Source: Tenrec ecaudatus (lineage: Eukaryota; Chordata; Mammalia; Afrosoricida; Tenrecidae). Taken from it: a DNA stretch of 64,000 nt. Below the pieces are notes generated by a model. That model was not told the DNA's origin, did no database searches, and saw nothing but the letters and a program-made list of their open reading frames with translations. The stretch covers positions 7,692,758 to 7,756,757 of the forward strand of contig NC_134536.1 in assembly GCF_050624435.1 (NCBI RefSeq). The letters run 5' to 3'. The position numbers and the translations under genes were made by a program. Shown here piece by piece: positions 1 to 12,064 of this stretch; position 1 is the stretch's first letter; each line of letters opens with the position of its first letter.

Positions 1-1652
1 AGGGTCCCATTGTTTGATTTTAACTTAAATCAAACCATGTTGGAAAGATGATCAATATGGCAGCCTAGCACGGTGGACCCAGAGACCAGGTTCACAACAA
101 AACAGACCATCTACTCGTATTCATTGTCTTATCGATAGAATGAGAATTTTAATACTAAAAGTCAGAGTTTGGGTAAGGAGTGAGCCAAGACATATTAGAT
201 GCTTAGCATTGCTCCCAATCCACTGTACAAGTCAGGGGTGGGAGAATGAAACAAAAGCATTGCTAACGAGTCGATGGCAATTCAATTAGGACAGTATAAA
301 ACCACCCCATCGGGTTCCTAAGGCTGTAATCTTCACAGAGGAGCCCTGGTGTGGCCGGAAGATTGGCATCTCATATCTATCAGCTGCTTCCACTGGAGAG
401 CGATGGGGCAGTCTGCTTCCATGAGGATTGACAGCCTTGGGACCCCTGGGAGGCAGCTCTACCCTGTCGTATAGGGTCCCTAGCAGTTGGGATCAAGCTG
501 ATCTCAGGAGAGAGAGCGGGCACTCTTCATAGATGCAGACCGCCACATCTTCCTCCCTCAGAGCGACGGGTTGGTTTGCACTGCCAACCTTGTGGGTGCA
601 GCTGAGCCTTTAGGCTCTACACTGCCAGTGCACCTTCAATACATTATAAATCCTTCATAAACACTAGGAAAATGTCATCTGTTGGTCTCAAGTAGAACAT
701 CCATAGTCCTAGCATCAGGACCCGTCTACTTCAGTATACTCGTGAGGGCTTACCTAGGTCACAGGTCAACTACTGGCAATGTTTTAAATCTCCAGGGCTG
801 TCAACTTTAAACCTAAGTTCTTCCCAGATCTGAGTGGGGCTTAGCAGAAGCCCCACCTCCTGCCTTGGCTCACAGGGACTGGCTACAGCACCTTGGTGAG
901 CTGTGTTTTTCCTCAGTCCATTCCCATCACCAAGGTTTAGTGTGGAAAGCACTCACAGGCCAGAGACGGTGGGGTCCAGCATTCTACGAAACCCCCAAAC
1001 CAGAGACTCACCCATAGTGAGCTTCTGGCTTTCAACGAAAAAACTATAGATAGAACTCGACTTTCTAAAGTCCAAAACGTGCATGGGAACGTAAACAAAC
1101 AAAAGCATCAGAACAGCTGTTACCTACGCCTAGCACACACCTAGCACATGCCTAGCACATGCAAACGGTTACAGTTGAAGAAAAAGGGAAACACAGGAAT
1201 GATTCAAACACCTGACGTTGGACCGAAAACCTTTTTAAATGATTCTGTGCAGTGATACTTTTATTTGCTAATAATGATCCAAACTTCTGACTTCGTTTTA
1301 ATATTAAGTACTTTGTGCTGGCAGGGATAGGTCCTTCCTTTTTATAAGAGTTAATTCTTTTTCAGAGTTATTTTCTAACTCCGAAGTATCTTAATATGGG
1401 GACAATGTCCTGTAGCCTAGAATAACCTTGGCCCAAAACTAGAAGTACATATTTCATTTCCCTTTTAGGAATTGTAACCCAGTAGAGTTTGAAGCCGGCA
1501 TAATATTTATGGTGGAAAATAGGGCAGTCAGAAATGGTGCAGGAATCTGTAAATAAGTGTTAAAAAATACAAAAATAGATATAGAGGAAGATCTAATAAC
1601 ATAACTTGCATTTTAAAGTTCCTAATGTGATTTGCATGTGTTTGGCTTTCAG
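1..1652 (+). other. Part of SLC22A2 intron 9 (inferred)
   Basis: No exon is recognised here. Positions 305-650 hold rearranged AfroSINE pieces in both orientations (plus-type CAGCTCTACCCTGTCG near 452; minus-type CCGCCACATCTTCCTCCC near 541). A short tandem of CTAGCACA/CTAGCACATG units lies near 1132-1160. The rest is not recognised. Confidence 0.5.
310..650. mobile_element. AfroSINE fragments, mixed orientation
   Basis: GAGCCCTGGTGTGGC at ~341 is an AfroSINE 5' head. CAGCTCTACCCTGTCG at ~452 is its middle. From ~540 the opposite orientation begins (CATCTTCCTCCC...CACTGCCAGTGC). Two diverged insertions are likely. Confidence 0.5.
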
Positions 1653-1752
1653 CGGTGGTTGGCTTGATCGCTGGAGGGCTGGTGTTGCTGCTGCCAGAGA
1701 CCAAAGGAAAGACTTTACCTGAGACCATAGAGGAAGTTGAAAACATGCAAAG
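1653..1752 (+). CDS. SLC22A2: SLC22A2 exon 10
   Basis: The exon is 100 bp, preceded by a TTTGGCTTTCAG acceptor and followed by a GTAGGG donor. It enters with the last two bases of a split codon and leaves AG of an Arg codon. It encodes TM12 and the [20 protein letters not shown] segment. The homologous SLC22A1 exon 10 in this window is also exactly 100 bp. Confidence 0.95.
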
Positions 1753-4700
1753 GTAGGGAACTGAAATTCCTACGTGAGCCTTACTGTAAGTGTTAGGAAC
1801 AACTCCAGAGCCAACTGGAAAAAAGACAATACTGAATCCATACCTCACACCGTACATTCAGAAAATTAAACAAATATCAAACACTTAAAAAATTTTTAAA
1901 ATGAAACAGTAAAATGATGAAACTATAGAATGTATTTATACCTTCACAGTGAGAAAGGTATTTCTAAATAGGACACAACATCCAAAACCCAGAAAGAAAT
2001 ATTAATAAGATTATCTTCATAAAAATGTTTAAATTCTGCAGTAAAAAGCCAATATCAGCTAAAAGTAAAAGAAAAAGACAACCTTGGAGAAAATACTACT
2101 CTCTAAAGAGCTAATTCCCTAAAAGAGTTCTAATAAATCTATAAGGGCAACTACTCAATAGGAAAAAAAAATGGGAAAGGGCTATAACAGATAATTCAGT
2201 GAAAGGGGAATAAAAAGAGCTCTTAAATATATGAAAATATGCTCAACGTCATTCATAATAAGAAAAGCAAAAATAGACACTGCTACCATCCACTTTTCCT
2301 CGGACAGTCGAAAAGTAAGTTTCTTGGTAACATACTGTGCTGGAAAGAATGTAGGGAAAGAGTCAGTCCCATACATCCCCAAAAGGAGCACATATTGGAA
2401 GCTTTCTTGAAGGACAACTTGACAACAGCTATCAAAATTAAATTTACAAATGCAAATATCTATCCACCCAGCAATTCCATTCTTAAGAATTTATGTGTAC
2501 AAAATTCTATAGATAATTTATATATTGAATAACTTTAATAAAACAAAATATTGGAAATAACTTAAGTGTTATTCGTTGGGGAACCACGTACATAAATTAT
2601 GGTACGCCATTCAACAAGCCAGGTAAAAACAAAAGCGGAAGCCCCTCCACAAGATGGATCGATTGACACAGTGGCCACAAGAGCGGGCTGAACCGTAACA
2701 ATTTGTGAAGGTAGCACAGAACCAGGCAGTGCTTCGTTCTGGCGAACACCGGGTCACTAGGATCAGAACTTACTCAACCTAAGAGCAGCAACTGCAGCCA
2801 CGAAAAAGAATGAGACAGCTTAATGTACACTGTTAAGACCATCTAAATCATACCATTAATGCAAACATATAGTCTCTCCTATGTAGAGTAGAGAAGGGAG
2901 AAACGTAGGCACATATTTCCTTGTATCTCTGGAAGAATATGCAAAACCAACCTAACATTGGTTGTCTGTGCAAATGGGTGACCATGGAATATTAGTAGGA
3001 GGGAGACTTCAATACATGCCATTTTGTACTTTGTGAATTTTGGATCTCCTCAAAAAGTAAACTTTGTTTTTAAACCCAAAGAGGAAACTTTATGGTACCA
3101 ATCCCACAGGTTTATTTATATACATTGATTTATTTTATCCATACTCTCTCTTTTTGGCCTATCGGTGCCAGGAACTGTACTGAGTTTTGTCCATGCTGCA
3201 AAATTTTCACACTTAATATATTCAGTACTTGAGCAAAATGTTGCTGGAAAAGAATCACAGGAGTCTGAGACTTTTCCTAGAATTTGAGCCTTAGAGTTGG
3301 AAGGGGTCTTGGAATTCAACCAAGGTCAGCCCACAGCACACAGTCTCAAGTATTTTACTTGGCCCACACGGTATTTTAGAAAGTGAGAAATTTCACATAA
3401 ACTGGACTTCCAGGATCTGTTTGAAAAAAAGGAAGAAGGAAAGATTTTCTAATACTGACCAGGTATTTCCTCCTGGTAACAATTTACCGGAGCTGAATTA
3501 GGGCTTAGTTTTTTATTAGCCCTGCCCTCTGGGGGACTACAGTCCCCACCATTCCCAATTGTCTTCTGCCTGGTACATTTATAGTGTCTGGATGATGCCT
3601 GTGGACATTTGAGTTTAAGCTCTTGATCTAGACAAACCATCCCTCCTGATCCTGGTTTCAATGTCGCTTCTTCCCATCCACCTGAGCAGCACCCCGAGGA
3701 TAGCCCACGAGCTCAACCGCTCTTTCTGACGCTGGTACTCACTGAGGAGCCGCTCACCCATGCCTGCCTTCCTTCTACAGCATTTCTGTGTGACGTTGCT
3801 CTGGATTTTTCCAACATCTTCACGTTTCCTATCTGTAAGAGAGTAGCGGGAGCAGTAGCATTAGAACCCACCTTCAGGGAGGACAAGGCGAATCGAGATC
3901 AGTCCAAGGCAGCTCCCTATGAAGTGGAGACCACGCCTCAATCTTTCAGTGGTTCTAGAATGAGCTCTCCCTCTCAAAGCATCGCACTCTCTACTACTCT
4001 TCTGGGTTCAATGTTCCATTGAAAGGGCCAAACAAAACTCACAAGCTACCATTAATAAGTGGTTTATTAAGGAAGCAACAAGCTACGGCTCAGGATCAAT
4101 ATACAACTTGGATCAGGCTCAGGCAAGGCAAAATGGTTCACATGTGGCCAACAAAGAATGCCCATAGCATCACCACCAGGGTTCTTGTGCATTGGGTTTT
4201 GACCCAAGGAGGCAACAGGCACCGGTGACTTGTTCAAAGACGGCAGCAGATCTCACCACTTTGAATGCCTGTTGGCTGCCATCTTTAGTGGGGGGCTGCT
4301 TCCTCCTTCCTACTCAGGTCAAAATCCCACATTCTGACAGTACCATTTCAAATCCGTTCAATGCCCTGGTACAGGAAGCCTGTAGGCAAGTGCCTCATTT
4401 TCAGTGCAGGGCAGCTCTCTCAGCTCCCTCAGGACAAGCTTCCTCTCAGCCGTCTCAGGACAGGCTCTTCTTGATCCTGCTCCCTGGTGCCATCTGCTCT
4501 GTCACTGGGCTCCCTCCTTGCCTACTGCTGTCTTCCGTATTACAACCCTTGGCTTGTGTCACGGCTCTCTTATTTGGCTTCATTTCCTTTTATTTCTTGT
4601 GTTCTCGCTCACTTATGTTTCTTTCTACTTGAAAAGATGTGAGGTTGGCTGCTTACATACCTGAACCCTTTGTTGATTTCAAGGCACAGCTCTCCCACCA

Positions 4701-7509
4701 CAGGAATGATCTAACCAATCCCCTCTTAGTAGGCCAGAGACACTTTATTTGCACGACCTATTGACCAATTCCTGCAAGGTGTACACCAATTTCAGGCCAG
4801 GCTGCAGTCCAGGACCAGACAAAAACTGTCACACCAAAGTTGTTTACAGCTTACCCAAGAAATGCCACTCCAAATAGATAAAAGTAGCAAAACTTCTCAG
4901 GTAGAAAACTCAGGCAAGGATGATTCCTCAGGGCATAGGGGAGGAATCTATCAGGCTGTTTTTTCTATAAAAAAAAAAAAACAACAAGGCAGAAACCACA
5001 TAAAGGAACTAATTCCTCCAAGCCTGTGTGTGTTCTTAACTTTCTAAATTTCAATCATTTGCTCTGTAAACAAGAAAAACAATTCCTGTCTTCTTAGCTG
5101 CAATTAAACACGAGAAGGCACTTCAATAATCATTATTATTCATAGAAGTTTTCATAGCTGATGTATAAAACAGGAAAATGTGTACCTAGACTTTTTACTG
5201 GCAATCACGTTTTAAAGTATGTTTGGAGTTACTGTGAGCAATAGAAATGCAATTCAGAGGTAGGACCTGTATAGCCACTGGTAAGATTTTTTTTCCAATT
5301 GTCATCAGGATATTTCAAAAGATGCTGATGCAGTGTAAGAGATTTTTCTAGGGTTGGTTTATCTTCTTTCTATTTTGGTGCTCAACAAAAGCTTATAGAA
5401 AGATGTGTGCTTTTGTTTTTTTCACATTACACAACTCAGGCCACCTTTCTAAGATAGAAGCTGGGTCTGTGTGCAGCTTGGAGAACTGCAGAATGAGAGG
5501 GTGAGAACTGGAAGGGATCTTGGAGAGGGGCCCACCGACACAGAATGACAGAGGCTCCCTGGAGGAGGTAGTGGTACCCATGAGCCGCACAGCCAGCCAC
5601 AGTGGGTCCCTACAGTCAGGCAGGCCTCATTCAGGAGAGCTGACTGGAGACGGGTCCCGGGTCCCAGCCACTGAAGGAGAGCTGGCAGAAAGAGATTAGG
5701 ACTTTACTTCTCTGCTGCCCAAATCATTTGGTTTCGAAGGGCCCCGGTTCCATCTGGAGTTAGACCGAGTTACAAATCACTTAAGTAAGCTTATTCTACC
5801 ACTTAAGCCTGTTTCCTGTTCCGTAAAACGAGGGCTTTCAACTACTTCTCTTCAAGGTCATCTGCTGTATGATCCCACTGAGTTCTCACAATTTTATGAA
5901 CTAGGGTTTATTATTAAATGCATTTGACAACTGAAAAGACCATAGCACAGCGAAAGTGAAGAATTTGCCCAAAGTCATTGGGCCAGGAAGTAACAGCATC
6001 AAGAGCCTAATCTGATGGTCAGACAGCATATCCTCTGCCCTGCATGTAAGCTGCCTCTCCCAGAGGCCGGGTCCACAGTTGGGCAAAGGAAGATAGAGTG
6101 TCTCATACCGCCCCTATTGTTTACTTAGTAGCCAGCCAATGGTGGCTGTTGTTGATGCCGATGTTGTTAAAGCTGCTGTTGATGAAGTATCGTTGCTGCT
6201 GTTAAGGTTGATGTCGATGCTGCCACTGTCAGTGATGTTGTGAGCATCGTTGATGTTGTAGTTCTTGAAGATGATGATAATGTTGGTGTTGTTTTCTTTA
6301 TTGATGCTCTAGTTGATAATGACAATGGTGATGTTGTAGTTGTCGATGGTCTTGATGACATTGGTGCTCTTGTTCCCATTGCTGTTGGAGGAGTGACCAT
6401 GGGAGCAGGTCAACTTGATTGGTCCCCGCACTGGAGTCTGAGAAGATTCCAATATCAGTGGAGAATCTGAGGGACCTTCTGCTTCCTGCTGTTTCTGAGC
6501 AGGACAAACCACCTCCCGAGGAGGGAAGCCCTGAGGAGCTCGAGGGACGTAGAGCTCCCACACCTGACTTCAATGTCACCCCAAACAGGACTATATCTGG
6601 GCAGCAGAGCATGATGGGGGCCTCTACCCAATGAGGAAAGCTGCTTTTCTGCAAGAGTTTCAGCAAGAAGCCAGCATTTGTAGAAACCGAATACATTCAC
6701 CAAACTTGTCATTTGTATAAGCTTGTGAATTAAAATTTTCACCTCTCAAGCTGTTAAGAAGTAAATGAGCTTGAGTTAAAAGAAGTCTCAATTCTGTTTG
6801 CAGAATTGGCGATCGTTGTGCATGTGTTGCAATCATCGTTTTTAAATGGTGTAAGAAGCTAGTTAAGCTTTACCCACCTTCTCTATCCACAGAAAGGTGG
6901 AAGATCCTACGTAGGAAATATTTTAGGCCAGTCCTGCTTCAAGAAGGGTCCATCCGGCATCGGACAGTGTAACATATGACAAAATAATGGCAATTGTTGA
7001 ATTACGAAGGGCTCGTGAGGTGGGGGGGAGTGGGGAGGGAGGGGAAAATGAGCAGCTGACATTAAGGGCTCAAGTAGAAAGCAAATGTTTTGAGAATGAT
7101 GATGGCAACAAATGTACGTATGTGCTTGACACAATGGATGTCTGGATGGATGGTGAGAAGAATTGTACAGGTCCCCGATAAAATGCTTTTTTAAAAAGGG
7201 TCCATCGGGAACTAGCCCAACCATATTGGTCAAACGCTGTCCATTTTTAAATTTTTACTTATTTAATTGACCGGTTAGTTGCTTGCTTACTTTCGAATCA
7301 CCCCTTGGACCACGTGACAAACTTGGGCCTGGATAGAGCTGGTCCACATTGATTGTCCCGTTATTTATCACCCACTTTATTTGGGTTTCCTGTCTCCTCA
7401 TAATTTATTTCTCCCCTTCTCATTTTTGTTTTATTACTGCAGACCAAGAAAAAGTAAAGAAAAGATGATTTATCTGCAAGTCAAGAAACTAGACATTCCA
7501 TTAAGCTAA
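1653..7509 (+). CDS. SLC22A2: SLC22A2 (organic cation transporter 2), last two coding exons only
   Basis: This is the 3' end of the polyspecific organic cation transporter OCT2. In other mammals OCT2 is a 12-span plasma-membrane uniporter that takes up cations such as monoamines and creatinine, mainly in kidney. Two exons are visible: 1653-1752 and 7443-7509. They join in frame through a split Arg codon (AG|A). The first encodes the last membrane span ([15 protein letters not shown]) and the family motif [14 protein letters not shown]. The second encodes the cytoplasmic tail, ending KKLDIPLS before TAA at 7507-7509. The tail resembles human OCT2 (KLDIPLN as I recall it) rather than OCT1, which decides the paralogue. 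Intron 10 is 5690 bp with a GT donor at 1753 and a TACTGCAG acceptor. Exons 1-9 lie outside the window to the left. The gene converges on SLC22A1. Confidence 0.95.
2620..2830 (+). mobile_element. RTE-type LINE 3' tail fragment
   Basis: It contains CAAGATGGATCGATTGACAC and AGTGCTTCGTTCTGG. The same order (diverged) recurs near 15420-15580, 19880-19950 and 42800-42920 on + and, reversed, near 57420-57540. It lies in SLC22A2 intron 10. Confidence 0.45.
4020..4834 (-). mobile_element. Possible solitary LTR-like repeat, unclassified
   Basis: Read on the minus strand, the segment could begin TGTGACAGTTTT near 4833 and carries AATAAACCACTT near its other end, as many LTRs do. I could not find a target duplication or a second copy in the window, so this is tentative. 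The ORFs inside it do not resemble a known protein. Confidence 0.25.
6139..6385 (+). repeat. Degenerate (GTT/GAT/GCT) trinucleotide repeat tract
   Basis: About 245 bp of diverged GTTGAT-, GATGTT- and GCTGTT-type triplets in SLC22A2 intron 10. Triplet periodicity keeps a frame open on each strand. The implied peptides (Asp/Val-rich on +, Thr/Ser-rich on -) are composition artefacts. Confidence 0.7.
6965..7200 (+). mobile_element. L1-type 3' end fragment (afrotherian family)
   Basis: It shares ordered blocks with other copies near 22570-22800 (+), 35041-35330 (-) and 55785-56280 (-): TCATGAGG-like and GGGAGGG, then GCTCAAGTAGAAAGCAAATG, GATGATGGCAACAAATGTAC and TTGTACAGGTCCCC. Confidence 0.55.
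7443..7509 (+). CDS. SLC22A2: SLC22A2 exon 11, coding part, C-terminal tail
   Basis: The acceptor is TTATTACTGCAG. The coding part is 67 nt: one base completes Arg, then 21 codons reading [20 protein letters not shown] and S, then TAA. The SLC22A1 terminal exon also has 67 coding nt, as expected for paralogues. Confidence 0.95.
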
Positions 7510-7875
7510 GAAGAGAGACCGTTACTCCTTCAACGGCCCCACTTGGATGGTACCCAGCCCAGAGTCAGCGTTCTTCACGCACCACAAAACGCGTACAGCC
7601 CTCCTGCCTTCCCCCTGAACCCTGTCATCTTAGATTTATAACCAAGTGGAATATGTTGCACTATTGGATAAAACTCTATCTTTGGGATTTAATCTTGCCA
7701 AGTCTCTCCAGCTCCCTGTATTCTCAGAATCCATAGGACAATGACCATTGGCTTGCTGGGATTTTTTTTCCACCTTTGTATTTCTTTTCCTTTTTTTCAA
7801 TCCTTTCCGCACATGGAACCCAAACACGTAGGGGAACTGTGAGCCAGGGAAACAGAACAGAAATGATCTGAGAGC

Positions 7876-7881
7876 AATAAA
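7876..7881 (+). promoter_or_regulatory. SLC22A2: polyadenylation hexamer AATAAA, candidate for SLC22A2
   Basis: Canonical AATAAA 367 bp after the stop codon. A second one follows 37 bp later, and either or both may be used. Confidence 0.5.
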
Positions 7882-7912
7882 GTTGGAAGTAGGGAATGTG
7901 TTTTCTTAAGGA

Positions 7913-7918
7913 AATAAA
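7913..7918 (+). promoter_or_regulatory. SLC22A2: polyadenylation hexamer AATAAA, second candidate for SLC22A2
   Basis: Canonical AATAAA within GAAATAAAAC. It is followed within ~30 bp by the T- and GT-containing stretch TTTCAAGTTGTCC, which could act as a downstream element. Confidence 0.5.
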
Positions 7919-8299
7919 ACACCCAGAACAGTTTCAAGTTGTCCAGAATTTATTTCAAGAACTTTATAAAGACCTTTTAGGATCATATGCAGAGAAATTT
8001 TAAAATACATTCATTTATGTTTTTGCATGAGGCTTTAAGGAAAACTAAAGTAAAATCGCCAGAATTACAAGTTGAGAAATTACTTGGTCCTCTGTAGTTA
8101 GATTTGATAAATACCAAGATGTGCCCTTTTCACAAAAGATCTTCAGAAAAGTTCAAGAAAAAGCGAGCGCTGAGTTGACATTATCAAAACATGGATGCCC
8201 ATTTTTTAGTCTGTTAAAAATGTCTCCCCATCCTATTCCAAACAAGTACAGCAGAGGCCCCTTATCCAGCCCCCTACTTATGAGGAGGGGTTTACTTTA

Positions 8300-8305
<6 letters not shown>

Positions 8306-8330
<25 letters not shown>
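8306..8330. repeat. (TA)n microsatellite
   Basis: About 12 uninterrupted TA units within an AT-rich stretch. Confidence 0.9.
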
Positions 8331-8488
8331 CACGTATATATGATTTAAACTTAAAAATTTATACCCACACATACATCTTTATGTCTTCAGTGAGAAGCAA
8401 AGATATCTCTTTCTTGTTTTTTAGTATTATGTAAACTTGCCCTCACTTTGACTCAAGTGAACCAACCACTATGTGTAAAACAATAAAA

Positions 8489-8574
8489 AGCCAACCAACC
8501 AACCAGCCAGGCAGCCATCCAACCAACCAACCAGCCAGCCAACCAGCCAGCCAGACAGCCAGCCAACCAACCAA

Positions 8575-8621
<47 letters not shown>

Positions 8622-8733
8622 ACCAACCAGCCAACCAGCCAACCAGCCAACCAACCAGCCAGCCAGCCAGCCAACCAACCAACCAACCAACTAGTCAGCC
8701 AGCCAGCCAGCCAACCAACCAACCAGCCAACCA
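8489..8733. repeat. (CCAG/CCAA)n tetranucleotide microsatellite
   Basis: About 60 tetramers alternating between CCAG and CCAA, with rare variants (CCAT, ACAG, TAGT). No stop codon occurs in several frames, so long ORFs of PTNQPASQ-like (+) and GWLAGWLV-like (-) repeats appear. These are not genes. Confidence 0.95.
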
Positions 8734-8744
8734 TTGCCTTCAAG

Positions 8745-8858
8745 TCCATTCGACTTATAAATCTCATCTTCCTCCTACAGAGCTGCTGGTGGGTTTGAAC
8801 TGCCAACCTTTCAGTGAGCAGTCCAGTTCTTTGCTGACAGCACCACCAGGGATCCTTG
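8745..8858 (-). mobile_element. AfroSINE fragment
   Basis: CTCATCTTCCTCCTACAG, then GCTGCTGGTGGGTTTGAACT and GCACCACCAGGGATCC: the 5' half of the SINE in reverse orientation, immediately after the tetranucleotide repeat. Confidence 0.7.
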
Positions 8859-10159
8859 TAACCAAGTTAAGTAATTACAAGAGCAAGCTCAATTCGATGA
8901 AAACAGATTTGGGAGTGAGTCCAACTGACTCTTGGTCAGTCTGTGCCCTGGCTGGTGGAGGCAGCGGTGGGTAGAAGCTGCAGGCCCTGCGGTAGCTGGA
9001 TCTGTAGAAAAGGGAGAATCCTGACTCTGGTAAATAGAAGCTGGTTTAGAGAGCACCTCCTAAACTCAAGGCTGAAATATTTTTTTCTTTAGTCGAAACA
9101 TTGAATCTCCATTCTTTCTCTAAAACCAGCCTCACAAATAGGTCTGTGGGATTAAAGCACCATCCGGGCCCAGCCCCCAGGAGAGAGCCGCATCCCCTGC
9201 CCTCGCGTGGCAACTTCCCATTCCGCACAAAGCAGCTCCAATCCCAAGATTCACTCTGACGTGTTGTGCCTGACAAGCCCCAGTAAGTTCTAGACTCGAA
9301 GGTGACTTGACCAACACGTCGTTTCTAAAGCAGTGTTGACGTCACTTTCCATCATCAGACACACGTGGGCTTGGGTATATGTTTGCAATAGGCCTTTCTG
9401 GCAGCCATTCTCAAGGCAAGAAAACACAGGCCATGAAACTCTCTTCTCTCTGGCCTGTGCCCACTGCAGCTGCTCTGGTTTCCAGGTGGCTGATGTCAAC
9501 CACCCTCTTTCTAAACCTCCCAGGCCAATGCAGGGTATAAAGCAATCTCCACTTCCAATGTTGTTCCTCAATTACCAAGTTCACACGATCGCCACTCCTT
9601 CCGGGACAGGTGCTGGTGAAAGGGAGGCCTTTGTCTTGGGGATTCCTGGCCCCTGAGCTCCCCCCACCCCACCCCACTCAAGCCCCTGTTAATCCAGACC
9701 CGTGAAGTCAAGCAGACCCCTCTCTGGCCTTCCAACCAAAAGGCACAGGCACCGTGACCCAGGCCTCTGCTACGAGTGACGTGCGGTGGCAGATGGCACT
9801 AATCCGATAAGCCAGCCTGGTCCTGTCATGGGAACGCCTCGTCAAGCCCCAGAAGGCCAGCGTCACTCACCATGCGGTGTGACCGGAAGGCTCCTGGAAA
9901 GCAATGCTCTGCCCCCACCCCCACATGCCTGGGAGGGCGGGGGGAGGTGGAGATGGAGGTAGAGAGGGCGGCACTGGCTGGACTCCCTTCCCGCCTGTGG
10001 GCACCACCATTGCGATGTCCGGAGGCGCCCTCAGATAGCAGTCCTCATTGTCAATTTGCTCCTTGTGACTTCTGGGTAAGAAGAAGACTTCTGTAGAGGC
10101 CAGTGATGCTGTATCACAGGCCCCTTGCTAAGCCTCCTCCCCAGGTGTATACCATTAAC

Positions 10160-10560
10160 ACAAACTAGTCGGGTCATGGATTTGTCACTGGAGGCATAAC
10201 TGTGAAATGAAGCAGTGGGTAATGAGATCGCTGGTAAGTGAGAAGGTTAGGACCCTTACAGATGTGATCAGTTAACTCGAGGTCACAGTAGAGTAGGGTG
10301 GGTCCTAATGCGATCTGACTGCTGTCCTTAGAAATGCGGAGAGTCCCAGAGACCCAGAGGGAAGGTGGCCATGGAACAGATTTATGTGGCAGCTGCAAGC
10401 CAAGGCCCTGGATGGATGTGGGGTTCTCTGAAGCTGGGAAATTGAAGAGGGACCATCCCCTGGAGCCAGCAGAGAGAGCATGGCCCTGCTAACACCCTGA
10501 ACTCTGAGACAATCACATTCTATTCAGATGAAGCCACCCAGTTTGCACTTGGTTACAGCA
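10160..10560 (+). mobile_element. MaLR/MLT-like LTR fragment
   Basis: The order GTGGGTCCTAATGCGATCTG, GTCCTTAGAAATG, ACCCAGAGGGAAGGTGGCCA and CCCTGCTAACACC, with the end GAAGCCACCCAGTTTGC, resembles an ancient mammalian MaLR LTR consensus as I remember it. A similar copy spans 40460-41115. Confidence 0.4.
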
Positions 10561-10884
10561 GCCCTGCGCTGGCAAGGAGCATGCTGGTGGGGCTGAGGCC
10601 AGGAGTGTGCTGGAGACGGGAAGCAGCGCTGGAAAAGCTGGACGCCCAGCTGGACTGCACAGGCGTGGCGCGTGGGAAAGAATGTGGGAAGGGGAGCGCT
10701 GAGCATCGGGGACACGGAGCAGTCCAGGGAAAGGGGAGCTGGGCATAGTGACAGGAAGGGATGAGCGAAAGGTTTGGAAATGAAAAACATGATCATTGAT
10801 TAGTAATGAGGCCAGAGGTTACATGAGGGATTTCAGAAGAGTATCGCCGTGAGAAAGAAAGACTAAGGGTTGCTAAGCAACAAG

Positions 10885-11350
10885 AGTGGGCAGTGGGTAG
10901 CCCGATGGGAAATACTGTGAGGTGTCATTGAGACAGTTCCACCTCCTAACCACCCTGCGCAGCAAAGAATGAAACACTGCCTGGTCCCCTGCCACTCTCA
11001 CAATGGTCCTTATGCTTGAGGCCATGGTTACAGTGACCAAGTCGCTCCATCTCATCCAGGGCCTCCACTTCACCAAGCATGATGTCTGGTCTCTCCTGAC
11101 AGCATGGCCAAAGACCGTCCTATGAAGCCTTGGTACCTGGCCTCTACGGAGCAGATGGGTCTGTCCTTTTAGCAGTCCGTGGGACTTTCACAATTCTGCG
11201 GCAGCCCCACAACTCAAACTGCATGGCTTCTTCCTCCGTCTTCCTTATTCAGTGTGCAACTTTCACCTGCCTAATGAGGCGATTGAAAATACCAGACCTT
11301 GGGTCAGCCCAGCCCAGCCTTCTCATGCGGCAGTCTCTCATAGCAATCTA
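10885..11350 (-). mobile_element. RTE-type LINE 3' region
   Basis: Antisense blocks GAATGAAACACTGCCTGGTC, AAGCATGATGTCTGGTC, CTTCCTTATTCAGTGTGC and GAGGCGATTGAAAATACCA occur in the same order as at 34440-34830 and in the longer element at 24560-26640. Confidence 0.55.
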
Positions 11351-11994
11351 ACAGAAAACAAGGGATTCAACGCCTCAATATTGAGACCAGGCGACACACC
11401 CGAGGCCACTCTGTAAGTCAGTCTCAGCGGAGTTGCTGCTCACAGTGCTGCTGGCTCACCCGCCATGCCCCCCCCACTATTCCATGGTAGGCCCATCGTG
11501 TAATTGTTATGGATCCACCCCCCCTTGTTGATTAAAATCTGGGTGAATCTCAATTTTGTGTTTTACACACGCGCAACCCAAAGTATTCTTGCGCCCTCCT
11601 CCAACGACCTAGTGCACATCTGTGTAGCATCCACCCCAAAGTAGAGTTGCTTGTTCACTAGTGTAGGATGATGCACCATGATAACAATTGGCTGTTGTTG
11701 GTGGGCTATTTGCTGATTAAACCCATAGGGGTTCACCCAGAGGTGCCTCAAAAGAAAGACCTGGGATGGGCTTCCCCAAACCCAGCTGTTTAACCCCTCT
11801 GCGTGTCTGCCTTGGCCGCTCTCCTCCCACCAATAACCCTTTATAAACGGTTCCGGATCAGATGGGCACCAGCAGGCAAAGGTTAGAGAAGCAACTTAAG
11901 GAGGAATTCAGAGAAAGGCTGGTGAGCGTGGCTGGGGCGACGTGAAGAAAGTAATCAGTGCCGTGAAGCCGTGCCTGGCGCGGCTGTTGAATTG

Positions 11995-12064
11995 ATGTCT
12001 ACAAAAAGTTCATGGAAAGCCCCTCTAACTTTGGGCTCCTTTTGTCCACAAACTCTTTGAAGCC
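11995..12064. mobile_element. Short palindromic mariner-like MITE, candidate
   Basis: Inverted arms CTACAAAAAGTTCATGGAAA and CACAAACTCTTTGAAGCC enclose ~30 bp. Related arms occur at 29627-29702 and 43409-43473. Confidence 0.4.

Larger units (their letters stand above)
7510..7940 (+). other. SLC22A2: SLC22A2 3' UTR (end inferred)
   Basis: This is the sequence after the TAA up to just past two AATAAA hexamers at 7876-7881 and 7913-7918. The cleavage site is inferred from the hexamers only. No other ORF or repeat is obvious inside. Confidence 0.6.

Noticed and set aside
4192-4632. 146-codon ORF on +
   Set aside because: No recognisable domain. It lies in a probable LTR-like repeat inside an intron of SLC22A2.
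6240-6470. Asp/Val-rich ORF on + and Thr/Ser-rich ORF on -
   Set aside because: Both are products of the triplet repeat tract in SLC22A2 intron 10.
8443-8974. Overlapping ORFs of PTNQPASQ (+) and GWLAGWLV (-) repeats
   Set aside because: Direct translation of a tetranucleotide microsatellite on both strands.
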